From CAYTRP01 sp964625145 (GTDB lineage Bacteria > Sumerlaeota > Sumerlaeia > SLMS01 > JAHLLQ01), in assembly GCA_964625145.1 (NCBI GenBank), contig CAZVAQ010000002.1, positions 3,834 through 67,833 on the forward strand: a DNA stretch of 64,000 nt, given 5' to 3'. The position numbers were made by a program, and so were the translations under genes. Position 1 is the stretch's first letter, and the number at the start of each line of letters is the position of its first letter. Shown in pieces: positions 35,115 to 43,706 of this stretch. The notes under the pieces were generated by a model that saw only the letters and a list, made by a program, of their open reading frames with translations, was not told the DNA's origin and did no database searches.

Positions 35115-35840
35115 ATGGGCGAATCGATCAGTCTCTCCGTCGTGATTCCCGCCTACAACGAGGCAAAACGCATCGGGGCCACTCTCGATGAGATTCAGGA
35201 ATATCTGACCTCCAAGTTCCGCAAGCCGTGGGAATTGATCGTTGTGGATGATGGATCCTCCGATGAAACGGCGAGTGTGGCCGAGCAGCATTTCCGTGCG
35301 GGCAATCGTTGTCGGGTCCTCCAGGCCGGCCGGAATCGCGGCAAGGGAGCGGCCATCCGTTTGGGGATGCTCGAGGCCCAAGGAAGCCTGCGCCTGTTCA
35401 CCGATGCGGACAATTCCACGCCTATAAGCGAGTTGCGAAAGCTCAACCGCGCGCTCATCAGGAATAAGGCAGAGATCGCCATCGCCAGCCGTGCGGCACG
35501 CGGAGCCCGTCTGGAGGTTCGCCAGCCTTTTTATCGCGAGATGATGGGGCGTGCGTTCAATTTGCTGGTGCAGGCCATTGCCTTGCCTGGCATCAAGGAC
35601 ACCCAATGCGGCTTCAAATTGTTCACTTCCCGCGCCGCGGAGGAGCTTTTCCCTCGCCAGACGTTGGACCGTTGGTCTTTTGATGTGGAGATTCTTCTGA
35701 TGGCGCGGCGGCGGGGCTGGAAGATCGTGGAGGTTCCCGTCCGCTGGATCGACAACCCGAACTCGAGGGTTTCGCCGCTGAGGGATTCCTGGAGGGTGCT
35801 GGTGGACACCTTGCGCCTGCGGCTGCGCGGAGTCGGTTGA
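35115..35840 (+). CDS. Family 2 glycosyltransferase, dolichyl-phosphate glucosyltransferase-like
   Basis: 241 residues. LSVVIPAYNEAKRIGATLDEI opens the GT2 fold, WELIVVDDGSSDETASVAEQ is the nucleotide-binding DDGS motif, RNRGKGAAIRLGMLEA and LRLFTDADNSTPI give the DxD-like metal site. The overall pattern is closest to ALG5/DPM-type enzymes that load a polyprenyl phosphate with sugar. It lacks a C-terminal membrane anchor. The gene begins five bases after the preceding membrane protein gene and stops at 35840, 47 bases before the probable STAS start. Confidence 0.85.
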   Translation: MGESISLSVVIPAYNEAKRIGATLDEIQEYLTSKFRKPWELIVVDDGSSDETASVAEQHFRAGNRCRVLQAGRNRGKGAAIRLGMLEAQGSLRLFTDADNSTPISELRKLNRALIRNKAEIAIASRAARGARLEVRQPFYREMMGRAFNLLVQAIALPGIKDTQCGFKLFTSRAAEELFPRQTLDRWSFDVEILLMARRRGWKIVEVPVRWIDNPNSRVSPLRDSWRVLVDTLRLRLRGVG

Positions 35841-35887
35841 CAGCCCCGGTCGACATTGATTTCGGACATCGAATCAGGAGGGACGTT

Positions 35888-36057
35888 TTGGAGCTCATTC
35901 TGGATGGCAAAGACGAGACGCTGACCATTCGCATCATCGGTGAATTGGTGGCCACCACATGTGCGTCCCTGCGCGAAGTCGTGACGGATTCCATCACTCG
36001 CAAGCCCAAGCGCATCGTGTTGGACATGAGTGGCGTTCCCTTCGTGGACACGAGCGG
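35888..36057 (+). CDS. STAS-domain protein, N-terminal fragment broken by assembly gap
   Basis: TTG 35888 sits five bases after AGGAGGG (35876-35882); TTG 35837 is an upstream alternative. The fragment LELILDGKDETLTIRIIGELVATTCASLREVVTDSIT followed by RIVLDMSGVPFVDTSG has the SpoIIAA/RsbV anti-anti-sigma pattern, with DTSG carrying the phospho-acceptor serine position. It ends in 100 Ns (36058-36157). Whether the STAS domain is fused to the receiver-PP2C frame beyond the gap is unknown; the frames need not match because the gap length is only a placeholder. Confidence 0.7.
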
Positions 36058-36157
36058 NNNNNNNNNNNNNNNNNNNNNNNNNNNNNNNNNNNNNNNNNNN
36101 NNNNNNNNNNNNNNNNNNNNNNNNNNNNNNNNNNNNNNNNNNNNNNNNNNNNNNNNN
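36058..36157. other. Assembly gap of 100 Ns
   Basis: Exactly 100 N characters. A round number usually marks unknown gap length in scaffolds, so the true sequence between the STAS fragment and the phosphatase fragment may be any size. Confidence 0.95.
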
Positions 36158-37140
36158 CGCCTCTCATCGACGTTGTCAGCCTGATTCACGATATTCGCGC
36201 CCGCCAGAAATCGACGCGGTTCCTGCCGATTCTCGTGGCCGTGGATCGCAGCGAGGTCCTGCTGCGCGAGCAGGCGTTCATGGCAGGCGCGACCGACGTG
36301 ATCGATTTGCCCATCGAAGCGATCGAGACCAAGGCCCGGCTGGAACAGATTCTCCGATCCCGTTCGTGGCATGCCCAGTTGGCGGAGTCCGATGCCACGC
36401 TGGAACGCGAGCGTCGCGAGACCGCCGCGGCCCGGCACGAATTGATGCCGCGCGAGATGCCCCAGTTACCCGGCTGGGAATTCGCCGCCCGCATCCGCAA
36501 TCTGGGGCGATTCACTGGCGACTCCTACGATGTGTACAGGGTTTCACCCAATCGCGTGGTCATCTCGGTGGCGGATGCATTGGGCTCGGATGTGGTCAGC
36601 CTCATCCGCTTGGCCATGGTGCGTGGCTGGGTGCGGGCAGTTTGTGGACGCGCGGGTACAGTGGCTGAGGCAATGGAAGAGCTCAACGCGCTGATGCTCG
36701 ATACCTTTGGGGATGATGGCCGGTTCGTGACCTTGTATCTCGGCTTTCTCGATCCGGCCACGGCGCGTTTGGTTCATGGATGCGCGGGCTTCATCGAACC
36801 CGTCCTCTGGGGTGAATCCACCAGCAGCCAGCTTACTCTGGGTCTGGAAGGTGGGCCGCCACTGGGGGTCAGTTCCGAGGTGGTCTATCGCGAATCGGAA
36901 CTTGTCCTGGATGTGGGTTCCCGCCTGATTCTGGGTACTCACGCCTTGCAGCGCGAACATGTCGCCCCCGGCTCTCTGGCCGAGCGCATTGCAGCCGGAT
37001 CGCGCTTGAGCGCGACTCGCATGGCCGAGCAACTCGCCACGGGGGAGCCGCATCCAGGAGAGGGCAGCTCGGCCAGTACCCGCGATGTCACCTTCATCGT
37101 GATCCAGCGCCGCCGCGAGGTACCCGTCGAGCCGGGTTGA
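36158..37140 (+). CDS. Receiver-like and PP2C (RsbU-type) phosphatase, C-terminal fragment
   Basis: An open frame runs from the gap to a TGA at 37140, about 327 residues. The first ~70 residues (IDVVSLIHDIRARQ, RFLPILVAVDRSEVLLREQAFMAGATDVIDLPIEAIETKARLEQIL) look like the C-terminal half of a response-regulator receiver. The region from ~105 on (FAARIRNLGRFTGDSYDVYRVSPNRVVISVADALGSDVVSLIRLAM, LNALMLDTFGDDGRFVTLYLGFLDPATARL) is an RsbU/SpoIIE PP2C-like core. The phosphatase would act on an STAS partner such as the one just left of the gap. The true start is unknown. Confidence 0.75.
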
Positions 37141-37264
37141 GACGACAGCGCTTCATCGTTTGCGACCTGCCCCTGCTCCGGACTGGCCTTGCTTTCCCCC
37201 CTCTGCTTGACTCCAATCCCTCCCCCCGGAATTCGCCGGGGAAATCCACAGGTGGGGCTTACCC

Positions 37265-39424
37265 ATGGCAATGGCGACATCAATCACAATCACTCTGCCG
37301 GACGGTTCCCAGCGAACGTTCGACGGACCGGTGACGGTGCGCCAAATCGCCGAATCCATCGGGCCGGGCCTGGCAAAGGCCGCGCTCGCGGGAAAGATTG
37401 GCAGCCGCATCGTCGATCTGGAAACACCGGTGGAATCCGATGCGGAAGTCAGCATCCTCACCTCGCGTTCGCCCGAGGCGCTGGAAGTGCTTCGCCACTC
37501 GTGCACGCATCTGATGGCGCAGGCCATCAAGCGCCTTTATCCGAATGCCATGCTGGAAGACGGCCCGCCGACCGAGGAGGGCTTCTGGTATGACATCAAG
37601 ACCGAACCGGTGGTGACACCGGAGGACTTTGAACGCATCGAAGCGGAGATGTGGAAGATCGTGGAGGAGGACCTGCCGATCCGCCGCCATGTCTTCTCGC
37701 GCCAGGAAGCCTTGGAGAAGTTCTCCGCCCGCGGCGAGAAGTACAAGATCGACCTGATCAACCGCATCCCCGAGGGCGACACCATCAGTGCCTACGAGCA
37801 GGGCGAGTTCCTCGACCTCTGTCGCGGCCCGCATGTCCCCCGCACTGGTGTCTTCAAGGCCTTCAAGCTGCTGTCGACTGCCGGGGCCTACTGGAAGGGA
37901 GATGCGCGCAACGACCAGCTCACCCGCATCCGCGGCACGGCGTTTCATGACAAGAAGGAACTGAAGGAGTGGCTGCGCATCCAAGAGGAGGCGCAGAAGC
38001 GCAACCATCGCAAGTTGGGGCGCGAGCTGGAATTGTTCATGCACCACGAGTGGGCGCCGGGCGAGACCTTCTGGCTGCCAAAGGGGAAGCTGCTCTACGA
38101 CATCCTGATGGACATGAGCCAGCGCCTTCATCGCTCCGAAGGCTACAACGAAGTCTTCACACCGCAGCTCTTCCGCAAGGAGCTGTTCGAGACTTCCGGC
38201 CACTGGAAGCACTATCGCGATGACATGTTCATCGTGCCCGGCCAGGAGAAGCACGAGCTGACGGCCGAGGAGATCGTCGAATGGGCGGATCGCCTCGAAG
38301 CGGAATTGCGCGATGACGGCTGCGGCTGTCATGGGAAGGAGTTGCTGGAAGCGACCGGCAAGGCCGCCAGCGCCGCCGAACGGCTTTCCATCCTGCTGGG
38401 GCCCACTTCCCCCCTGGCGTCACGTCATTGGTACCTGTTCGAGAAGAAGGCGGGCTCGTTCATCCATCTGACCAGTGAGGGTGACGAGATCTATGCGATG
38501 AAGCCGATGAATTGCCCGTCGCACATGCTGATCTTCCGCGAGCGGCGCCGCAGCTATCGCGAGCTGCCCTTTCGTATCAACGACATGGGGGTGCTGCACC
38601 GCAACGAGGCATCGGGCACGTTGAGCGGCCTGACACGCGTGCGGCAGTTCTGCCAGGACGACGCGCACATCTTCCTCGATGATTCCATGATCACCGACGA
38701 GGTGACACGCGTCATCGGATTGGTGCGTCGCGTGTATCATGTGGTGGGGATGGAGTTCGCCTCCGTCCATCTGTCCACGCGGCCCGAGAAGGCCATGGGG
38801 ACCAAGGAACAATGGGACCTGGCCGAGGCGGCATTGCAGCGAGCCATCGAGGCCAACGGAATGCCGTTCACCATCAACCATGGTGACGGCGCGTTCTATG
38901 GCCCGAAGATCGACTTCAAGGTGCGCGACTGCCTGGGGCGAGAGTTCCAGGTGGCCACCATCCAGCTCGACTATCTGCTGCCACAGCGCTTCGGTCTGGA
39001 GTTCACCGCGGCGGACGGTTCGTCGAAGACGCCGGTGGTCATTCACCGCGCGCTGTTCGGTTCGTACGAACGATTCATCGGGATCCTGATCGAGCACTTC
39101 GCCGGGGCCTTCCCTGTCTGGTTGGCGCCGGAGCAGGTCCGCGTCATGTCCATCAGCGAGAAGCATGTGGACTACGCCCGCAAGGTGCACGAGGCTCTTC
39201 TGCGAGCCGATGTACGGTCGCATCTGGATGTGCGGGACGACAAGATCGGCGCCAAGATTCGCGAGGGCCAGTTGGCGAAGGTGCCCTACATGCTCGTGGT
39301 GGGGGAGAAGGAGGCCGAGACGGGAAGCGTTGCGGTCCGCACCCGCGAGAAGGGCGATGAAGGGAGTGTGGCGTTGGAGGGGTTTATCGCGCGGATCGAT
39401 CCGGAGAAGCGGCGGGACTTTTGA
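37265..39424 (+). CDS. thrS: Threonyl-tRNA synthetase with large insertion
   Basis: 719 residues; most bacterial ThrRS are about 640. The order is TGS domain (ITLPDGSQRTFDGPVTVRQIAESIG, residues 7-64), SAD editing-related domain (LRHSCTHLMAQAIKRLYPNA, DLCRGPHVPRTG), catalytic core with motif 2 NDMGVLHRNEASGTLSGLTRVRQFCQDDAHIF, motif 3 IHRALFGSYERFIGILIEH, and the anticodon-binding domain from ~620. Between FIVPGQEKH and YAMKPMNCPSHM lie about 70 extra residues (~327-398), where E. coli has only a short link; they include DDGCGCHGKELLEATGKAASAAERL. A stable reading frame through it suggests a real domain, not a frameshift. AGGTGGGG precedes the start. Confidence 0.93.
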   Translation: MAMATSITITLPDGSQRTFDGPVTVRQIAESIGPGLAKAALAGKIGSRIVDLETPVESDAEVSILTSRSPEALEVLRHSCTHLMAQAIKRLYPNAMLEDGPPTEEGFWYDIKTEPVVTPEDFERIEAEMWKIVEEDLPIRRHVFSRQEALEKFSARGEKYKIDLINRIPEGDTISAYEQGEFLDLCRGPHVPRTGVFKAFKLLSTAGAYWKGDARNDQLTRIRGTAFHDKKELKEWLRIQEEAQKRNHRKLGRELELFMHHEWAPGETFWLPKGKLLYDILMDMSQRLHRSEGYNEVFTPQLFRKELFETSGHWKHYRDDMFIVPGQEKHELTAEEIVEWADRLEAELRDDGCGCHGKELLEATGKAASAAERLSILLGPTSPLASRHWYLFEKKAGSFIHLTSEGDEIYAMKPMNCPSHMLIFRERRRSYRELPFRINDMGVLHRNEASGTLSGLTRVRQFCQDDAHIFLDDSMITDEVTRVIGLVRRVYHVVGMEFASVHLSTRPEKAMGTKEQWDLAEAALQRAIEANGMPFTINHGDGAFYGPKIDFKVRDCLGREFQVATIQLDYLLPQRFGLEFTAADGSSKTPVVIHRALFGSYERFIGILIEHFAGAFPVWLAPEQVRVMSISEKHVDYARKVHEALLRADVRSHLDVRDDKIGAKIREGQLAKVPYMLVVGEKEAETGSVAVRTREKGDEGSVALEGFIARIDPEKRRDF

Positions 39425-39601
39425 TCAGGGAAGGGCTGCCGACTTGAGTAGCCGGCTCCCGTCCCTCATTCTCATTTCGGATAGTGCAGGGCGGGATTGG
39501 CCAAAAACCCTTGAGGCAGTTTGCCCGGCGCCTTTAGGTGACGTGGCCAAGCCCCCAACAGGCTCCGTGAGCCATCCCCCGGCGGGGTACGGGTACTCCA
39601 A

Positions 39602-40813
39602 ATGAATAACGAGCTGACACAACGGCAGATGGTGACACTGCACGTTGTTGCAGCGCGCCGTCCAACGCCCCTGACCATGCAGCAGCTCTTTGAGTTCGGG
39701 CATGATGGTGTGGACCCGTCGCAGAGCCTGATCGTCGCGGCCCGTTTCATCCAGACAGAAGTTCCCATCCGCATCGCGCGCATGGCCATCGAGTTGGAGC
39801 ACCTGGCGGGTGGGTTGGCCGAGATGCCGTCGGTCGTGAAGACCCGGCTGCAATACATTGAATCATTCTTCCAAGTCTTTGAATTCGACAACATCAAGAC
39901 CCCCGAGGACGAGCGGGAGTTCGTCCGACTGATGGCGCGCGTCAAGGACCGCCATGCCCACGTGGCGTCCGCCATCGGCCGTGGCATTCGTGAGTTGAAG
40001 GAGCGTACGGGCCGGACGGATCCACTCTATGAATTGCAGGAGGATCTGGATCGCTTCTACCTGGCGCGCATCGGCATCCGCATGATCGTCGGCCAGTATC
40101 TGGCCCTGCACGAGAATCGCGGCGAGGGCTGGACCGGCATCGTCTGCTCGCACACGCACCCCGCCGCCATCGCGGAGGAGGCCGGCGCCAAGGCCCGGGA
40201 GATGTGCCGCATGTCCTTTGGCTATGCGCCGGACCTGGAGATCCTCGGCAACCGCGAGCTGGAGTTCACCTACATACCCTCGCATCTTCATCACATGCTG
40301 TTGGAGTTGCTCAAGAACTCCATGCGGGCAACGGTGCTGTTCCATCATGATGCGAAGCATCTGCCCGCAGTGCGCGCGATTATTGCCGACGGCGACGAGG
40401 ACATCGCCATCAAGATCTCAGACAAGGGCGGTGGCATCCCGCGCAGCGAAGTCCGGCGCATCTGGACTTACTTCAGCTCGACCGCCACCAATCCCGAAGC
40501 GGAGACGCCCTATCACCTAGACATGGATCCGCTGGCAGGATACGGCGTCGGCCTTCCGATGACGCGGCTGTACGCCCGCTACTTCGGCGGGGATCTGCAG
40601 CTCATGCCGATGCAAGGCTATGGCACCGACGCGTACCTGCACATCAACCGACTCGGCACCCAACACGAGATGCTGACGCGCGATCCATCGCTCGGCATGC
40701 GTACGACGACGATCAGCCGGGAAATTCCCAAGCTGACCCCCAGCCAGTTCGTAGTCGATGAGCAACGCGAGAGCGAGGAAGACGTGAGCGATCCGGCCGC
40801 AGAGACGGGCTGA
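39602..40813 (+). CDS. Pyruvate dehydrogenase/branched-chain ketoacid dehydrogenase kinase-family protein
   Basis: 403 residues. It aligns by eye along its length with mitochondrial PDK/BCKDK proteins: PTPLTMQQLFEFG (residues 21-33), QTEVPIRIARMAIELEHL (51), VKDRHAHVASAIGRGI (114), LDRFYLARIGIRMIVGQY (149), IPSHLHHMLLELLKNSMRATV (225), IKISDKGGGIP (270), DPLAGYGVGLPMTRLYARYFGGDLQL (309) and GYGTDAYLHIN (340). GHKL-type features are N-box E235 and N239, G1-box D274 with GGG, and G2-box GYGVGLP. In the family these proteins phosphorylate serine on E1 subunits and shut the complex down. The C-terminal tail ends without the DW motif of mitochondrial PDKs. No dehydrogenase gene is in the window. 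It is a protein kinase-like GHKL member, unlike ordinary bacterial histidine kinases. Confidence 0.85.
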   Translation: MNNELTQRQMVTLHVVAARRPTPLTMQQLFEFGHDGVDPSQSLIVAARFIQTEVPIRIARMAIELEHLAGGLAEMPSVVKTRLQYIESFFQVFEFDNIKTPEDEREFVRLMARVKDRHAHVASAIGRGIRELKERTGRTDPLYELQEDLDRFYLARIGIRMIVGQYLALHENRGEGWTGIVCSHTHPAAIAEEAGAKAREMCRMSFGYAPDLEILGNRELEFTYIPSHLHHMLLELLKNSMRATVLFHHDAKHLPAVRAIIADGDEDIAIKISDKGGGIPRSEVRRIWTYFSSTATNPEAETPYHLDMDPLAGYGVGLPMTRLYARYFGGDLQLMPMQGYGTDAYLHINRLGTQHEMLTRDPSLGMRTTTISREIPKLTPSQFVVDEQRESEEDVSDPAAETG

Positions 40814-40843
40814 GGAGTAAGAAGCAGCACATTATGAACGAAA

Positions 40844-40878
40844 TGAAACGCCCGGCCATTTGATGGCCGGGCATTTCA
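40844..40878. terminator. Bidirectional rho-independent terminator
   Basis: Ten-base-pair stem GCCCGGCCAT (40850-40859) and ATGGCCGGGC (40863-40872) with loop TTG, extended past one C/A mismatch by TGAAA / TTTCA (40844-40848, 40874-40878). It lies between the converging PDK-like (+) and serA (-) genes. Confidence 0.75.
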
Positions 40879-40903
40879 TGTGCATTGAGTCTATCGTCGC
40901 GGA

Positions 40904-42496
40904 TCAGAGGCGGATCAGGCGGGCCGTGTTAATGTGATCCAGGGCCTGCAAGCCTTCGAGGTCCTCGGCGGTGACCTCGCCCTCCACGTTGATGATGGTC
41001 ATGGCGTGGACATTCATTTCCCGGCGGCCCCATGTCATCTCGCTGATGTTGAGCTTGCGCTCGCCGAAGTACGTGCCCACGGCGCCGATGATGCCCGGCA
41101 CGTCGTCGTTCTCGACGACGACGAGCGTGCCCTTGGGGACAGCATTGAAGGAGCGGTCGTTCACGCGAACGATGCGGTCGTAGTCGGGTTCGAAGACCGT
41201 GCCGGCGAAGAGGTTCTCTGTGTTGTCCTCGTAGGTCACCTTGATCGTGAGCAGGTTTGCGAACGCGTGCTTCTGGCTCATGGTGGACTCGACCAACTCG
41301 ATGCCGCGCTCTTCCAGGATTGGACGCGCGTTCACGTAGTTGATGGGCCGGTCGGTGGAGGGTTCGATGAAGCCCTTTGCAAAGGCCGTAGCCAGGGGCT
41401 TGGTGGGGAAATTGGTGACCGAGCCGGAGAAGGAAGCTTCCAGCCGGACGGCGCGCTTGGGTTCGAACTGCGCGGCGAAGCTGCCGAGGCGCTCGCACAG
41501 GCGCAGGTACGGGCGCATCGTCTCCAGGACCTTCGGGTCGAAGCTCGGCGCGTTGATGGCGTTGCGGATGTTGTTGTTTTGCAGCAGGTCGACGATCTGC
41601 TCTGCCACCTGGATGGCCACGTTTTCCTGCGCTTCCGTGGTGGAGGCGGCGATGTGCGGAGTGATGATGACATTCTCCACGCCCAGAAGCGGATGACCGG
41701 CGGGGAGCGGTTCCTGCTCGAAGACGTCGAGTGCCGCGCCGGCGATGACACCGGTCTTCAGGGCCTCCGCCAGGGCTTCCTCGTCCACGATGCCACCGCG
41801 GGCACAATTCACCAGACGGGTGGTCTTCTTCATCGTGCGCAGACGCTCGGCATTGATGAGCTTCTTCGTCTCCGGTGACAGGGGCGTGTGGATCGTGATG
41901 AAGTCGGCGCGCTTGCAGATTTCGTCCACGCCGCCGGGCTCCACGCCCATCTGCTTCATGACTTCCGGCGAGACGAACGGGTCATAGGCGATGACGCGCA
42001 TCTCGAAGGCCATCATGCGCTTGGCGACTTCCTGGCCGATGCGGCCGAACCCGAGGATGCCAAGTGTCTTGTTGGCAAACTCGACTCCCATGAACTTGTT
42101 CTTCTCCCAGCCGCCCGCATGCGTGCTGGCGTGTGCCATGGGAATCTTGCGGGCGATGGACATCATCATCGCAATCGTGTGTTCGCCGGTGCTGACCGTG
42201 TTGCCACCCGGGGTGTTCATGACGATGATGCCGTGGCGGCTGGCGGCTTCCACGTCGACATTGTCCACGCCGACGCCGGCGCGGCCGATCACGCGCAGGC
42301 GCTTGGCGCCGGCGGCGATGATGTCCGCCGTGGCCTTGCTGCGGCTGCGCACGACCCAACCGTCGTATTCGTGGATACGATCCTTGATCTCGTCCTGCGT
42401 CAGGGTGGGAAGGTGGTCGACTTCGAGGCCGGCATTGCGAAAAACGTCGAGTCCGTCCTCGCTCAGCTTGTCACTTACCAGGATGCGATAGGTCAT
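40904..42496 (-). CDS. serA: D-3-phosphoglycerate dehydrogenase
   Basis: 530 residues, the long bacterial type with intervening and ACT domains. It catalyses the first step of serine synthesis from 3-phosphoglycerate. Motifs: RVIGRAGVGVDNVDVEAA, the Rossmann loop LGILGFGRIGQEVAKRMM, VNCARGGIVDEEAL, and VIITPHIAASTTEAQENVA with the catalytic histidine. The C-terminal ACT domain GTLVVVENDDVPGIIGAVGTYFGERKLNISEMTWGR mediates serine feedback in homologues. Single gene, flanked by a terminator on its 3' side and an intergenic stretch (42497-42715) in which I see no gene. Confidence 0.96.
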   Translation of the reverse strand: MTYRILVSDKLSEDGLDVFRNAGLEVDHLPTLTQDEIKDRIHEYDGWVVRSRSKATADIIAAGAKRLRVIGRAGVGVDNVDVEAASRHGIIVMNTPGGNTVSTGEHTIAMMMSIARKIPMAHASTHAGGWEKNKFMGVEFANKTLGILGFGRIGQEVAKRMMAFEMRVIAYDPFVSPEVMKQMGVEPGGVDEICKRADFITIHTPLSPETKKLINAERLRTMKKTTRLVNCARGGIVDEEALAEALKTGVIAGAALDVFEQEPLPAGHPLLGVENVIITPHIAASTTEAQENVAIQVAEQIVDLLQNNNIRNAINAPSFDPKVLETMRPYLRLCERLGSFAAQFEPKRAVRLEASFSGSVTNFPTKPLATAFAKGFIEPSTDRPINYVNARPILEERGIELVESTMSQKHAFANLLTIKVTYEDNTENLFAGTVFEPDYDRIVRVNDRSFNAVPKGTLVVVENDDVPGIIGAVGTYFGERKLNISEMTWGRREMNVHAMTIINVEGEVTAEDLEGLQALDHINTARLIRL

Positions 42497-42715
42497 TGGC
42501 GATAGGCGACTTGGCGCCCGCTCCTCTGCTATGGGGATTGCTGCCCGGGGATGTCATGGGGTTTGTACGCCCAGCGCCGCGGGGGGGATATTCAGAGCGG
42601 CGCAGACCCGTGGGGCAAGCCCTGAGAGAGGGAGGAAACGGCAAGATGGGAGGCTTGTTGGCGATCCCATGGCTGGCCGGAAGTCATTGGCCGGCATGGA
42701 TCGCGGTGGCTGGCC

Positions 42716-43552
42716 CTACAGGCGATTGATCTCCACGGTTGGTGGGAACTCGGCCTTGAACTTCACCGGATCGATCTCCACATCCCGGACCACGGACTCC
42801 AGACGGACGGTCACCGTTTCGTCCTCCTGCTCCATCTCGAGCAGCTTGGGATCCAGGCTCTCCCGGTCAAACTCAACACGGATCGAGCTGTACCCAAGGC
42901 TCCGGTCCAGGTCCTTTGAGACAAAGTCCACGGCCAGACGGTCATCGTTTGCTGGTTGCTGATGGGCGTAGTTGACGTCGAAGACTTCCAAGATCAAATC
43001 CACGTCCAATCCAAAACCCACCAGGAGCTGGTTGATGGCGGCACCGTCGCCGCTGTCCATGGTGGCTTCGTCAACCTGGTTCAACTCCGGCGTATAGATG
43101 TACGCGGTGTTCTTGATCAGGTAGTAGCGCAGCTCGGAGGGCTCGTAATAATCGCAGCGGAACAAACTTGGGTGTTGGTACCAGAACTCGCCGCGGCTTT
43201 CGATTTTCTCCAGAAAGATTGAGCTGCTGCGGACCTGCAGGAACTTGCTGTGCAGGCTCTTGAGCCCCGCGTTCTTCTCCTCGAGACGACGCAGAAACTC
43301 GACGGGATCTTCGGGAATGGCCTCCACCCCGCTCCCTTCCGGTTCCTCGCTCCTTGGGGTCTCGGCGGTGCCCTCGTCCTTCAAGGCCTCGATAGCCTGT
43401 CCGAACAGGACACCGGGCATTGTGGCGCCAACGGCGGGAGGCAGGCTGGGGTAATGAATATTCCCGTCTGTGGCCTCTATCGGGCCGGCCAAGGCGAGAA
43501 CCAACGTCAACGTGGGCAGGGAAAGTAGAGTGGGGCGAATCTTCATGGGCAT
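42716..43552 (-). CDS. LolA-like outer-membrane lipoprotein carrier
   Basis: 278 residues from ATG 43552, opening MPMKIRPTLLSLPTLTLVLALAGPIEA, a signal peptide (ATG 43546 is two codons in). The body from about residue 90 (PVEFLRRLEEKNAGLKSLHSKFLQVRSS, GEFWYQHPSLFRCDYYEPSE, YLIKNTAYIYTPELNQV) has the LolA half-barrel pattern 'l..l.a..a.F.Q......g.l.f.rP...r..y..P'. LolA carries lipoproteins across the periplasm to LolB. Its middle is unusual with a charged region EGTAETPRSEEPEGSGVEAIPEDP. It is preceded by 154 bases of non-coding DNA and the M1-like gene. Confidence 0.82.
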   Translation of the reverse strand: MPMKIRPTLLSLPTLTLVLALAGPIEATDGNIHYPSLPPAVGATMPGVLFGQAIEALKDEGTAETPRSEEPEGSGVEAIPEDPVEFLRRLEEKNAGLKSLHSKFLQVRSSSIFLEKIESRGEFWYQHPSLFRCDYYEPSELRYYLIKNTAYIYTPELNQVDEATMDSGDGAAINQLLVGFGLDVDLILEVFDVNYAHQQPANDDRLAVDFVSKDLDRSLGYSSIRVEFDRESLDPKLLEMEQEDETVTVRLESVVRDVEIDPVKFKAEFPPTVEINRL

Positions 43553-43706
43553 AACCACTTGATACGATGAGAGGGGTGCAACGTCGGAGAGACTGCTCCG
43601 GCCTGTATGACCAGACCGTCCAGAGGAATGTTCCCTTTTGGAGGGAACGACTTTGCCAATTCCACCCAAATCCGGGTTTTCATGATGGGGTTTCCGAGCA
43701 TGCGGA

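Noticed and set aside
40934..41878. Open frame on the plus strand opposite serA
   Set aside because: Its His/Leu/Asp-rich text mirrors the SerA frame; SerA has diagnostic motifs.
42497..42715. Possible small gene between serA and the LolA-like gene
   Set aside because: Frames here are short, without a ribosome binding site or recognisable motif; I see nothing to support a gene.
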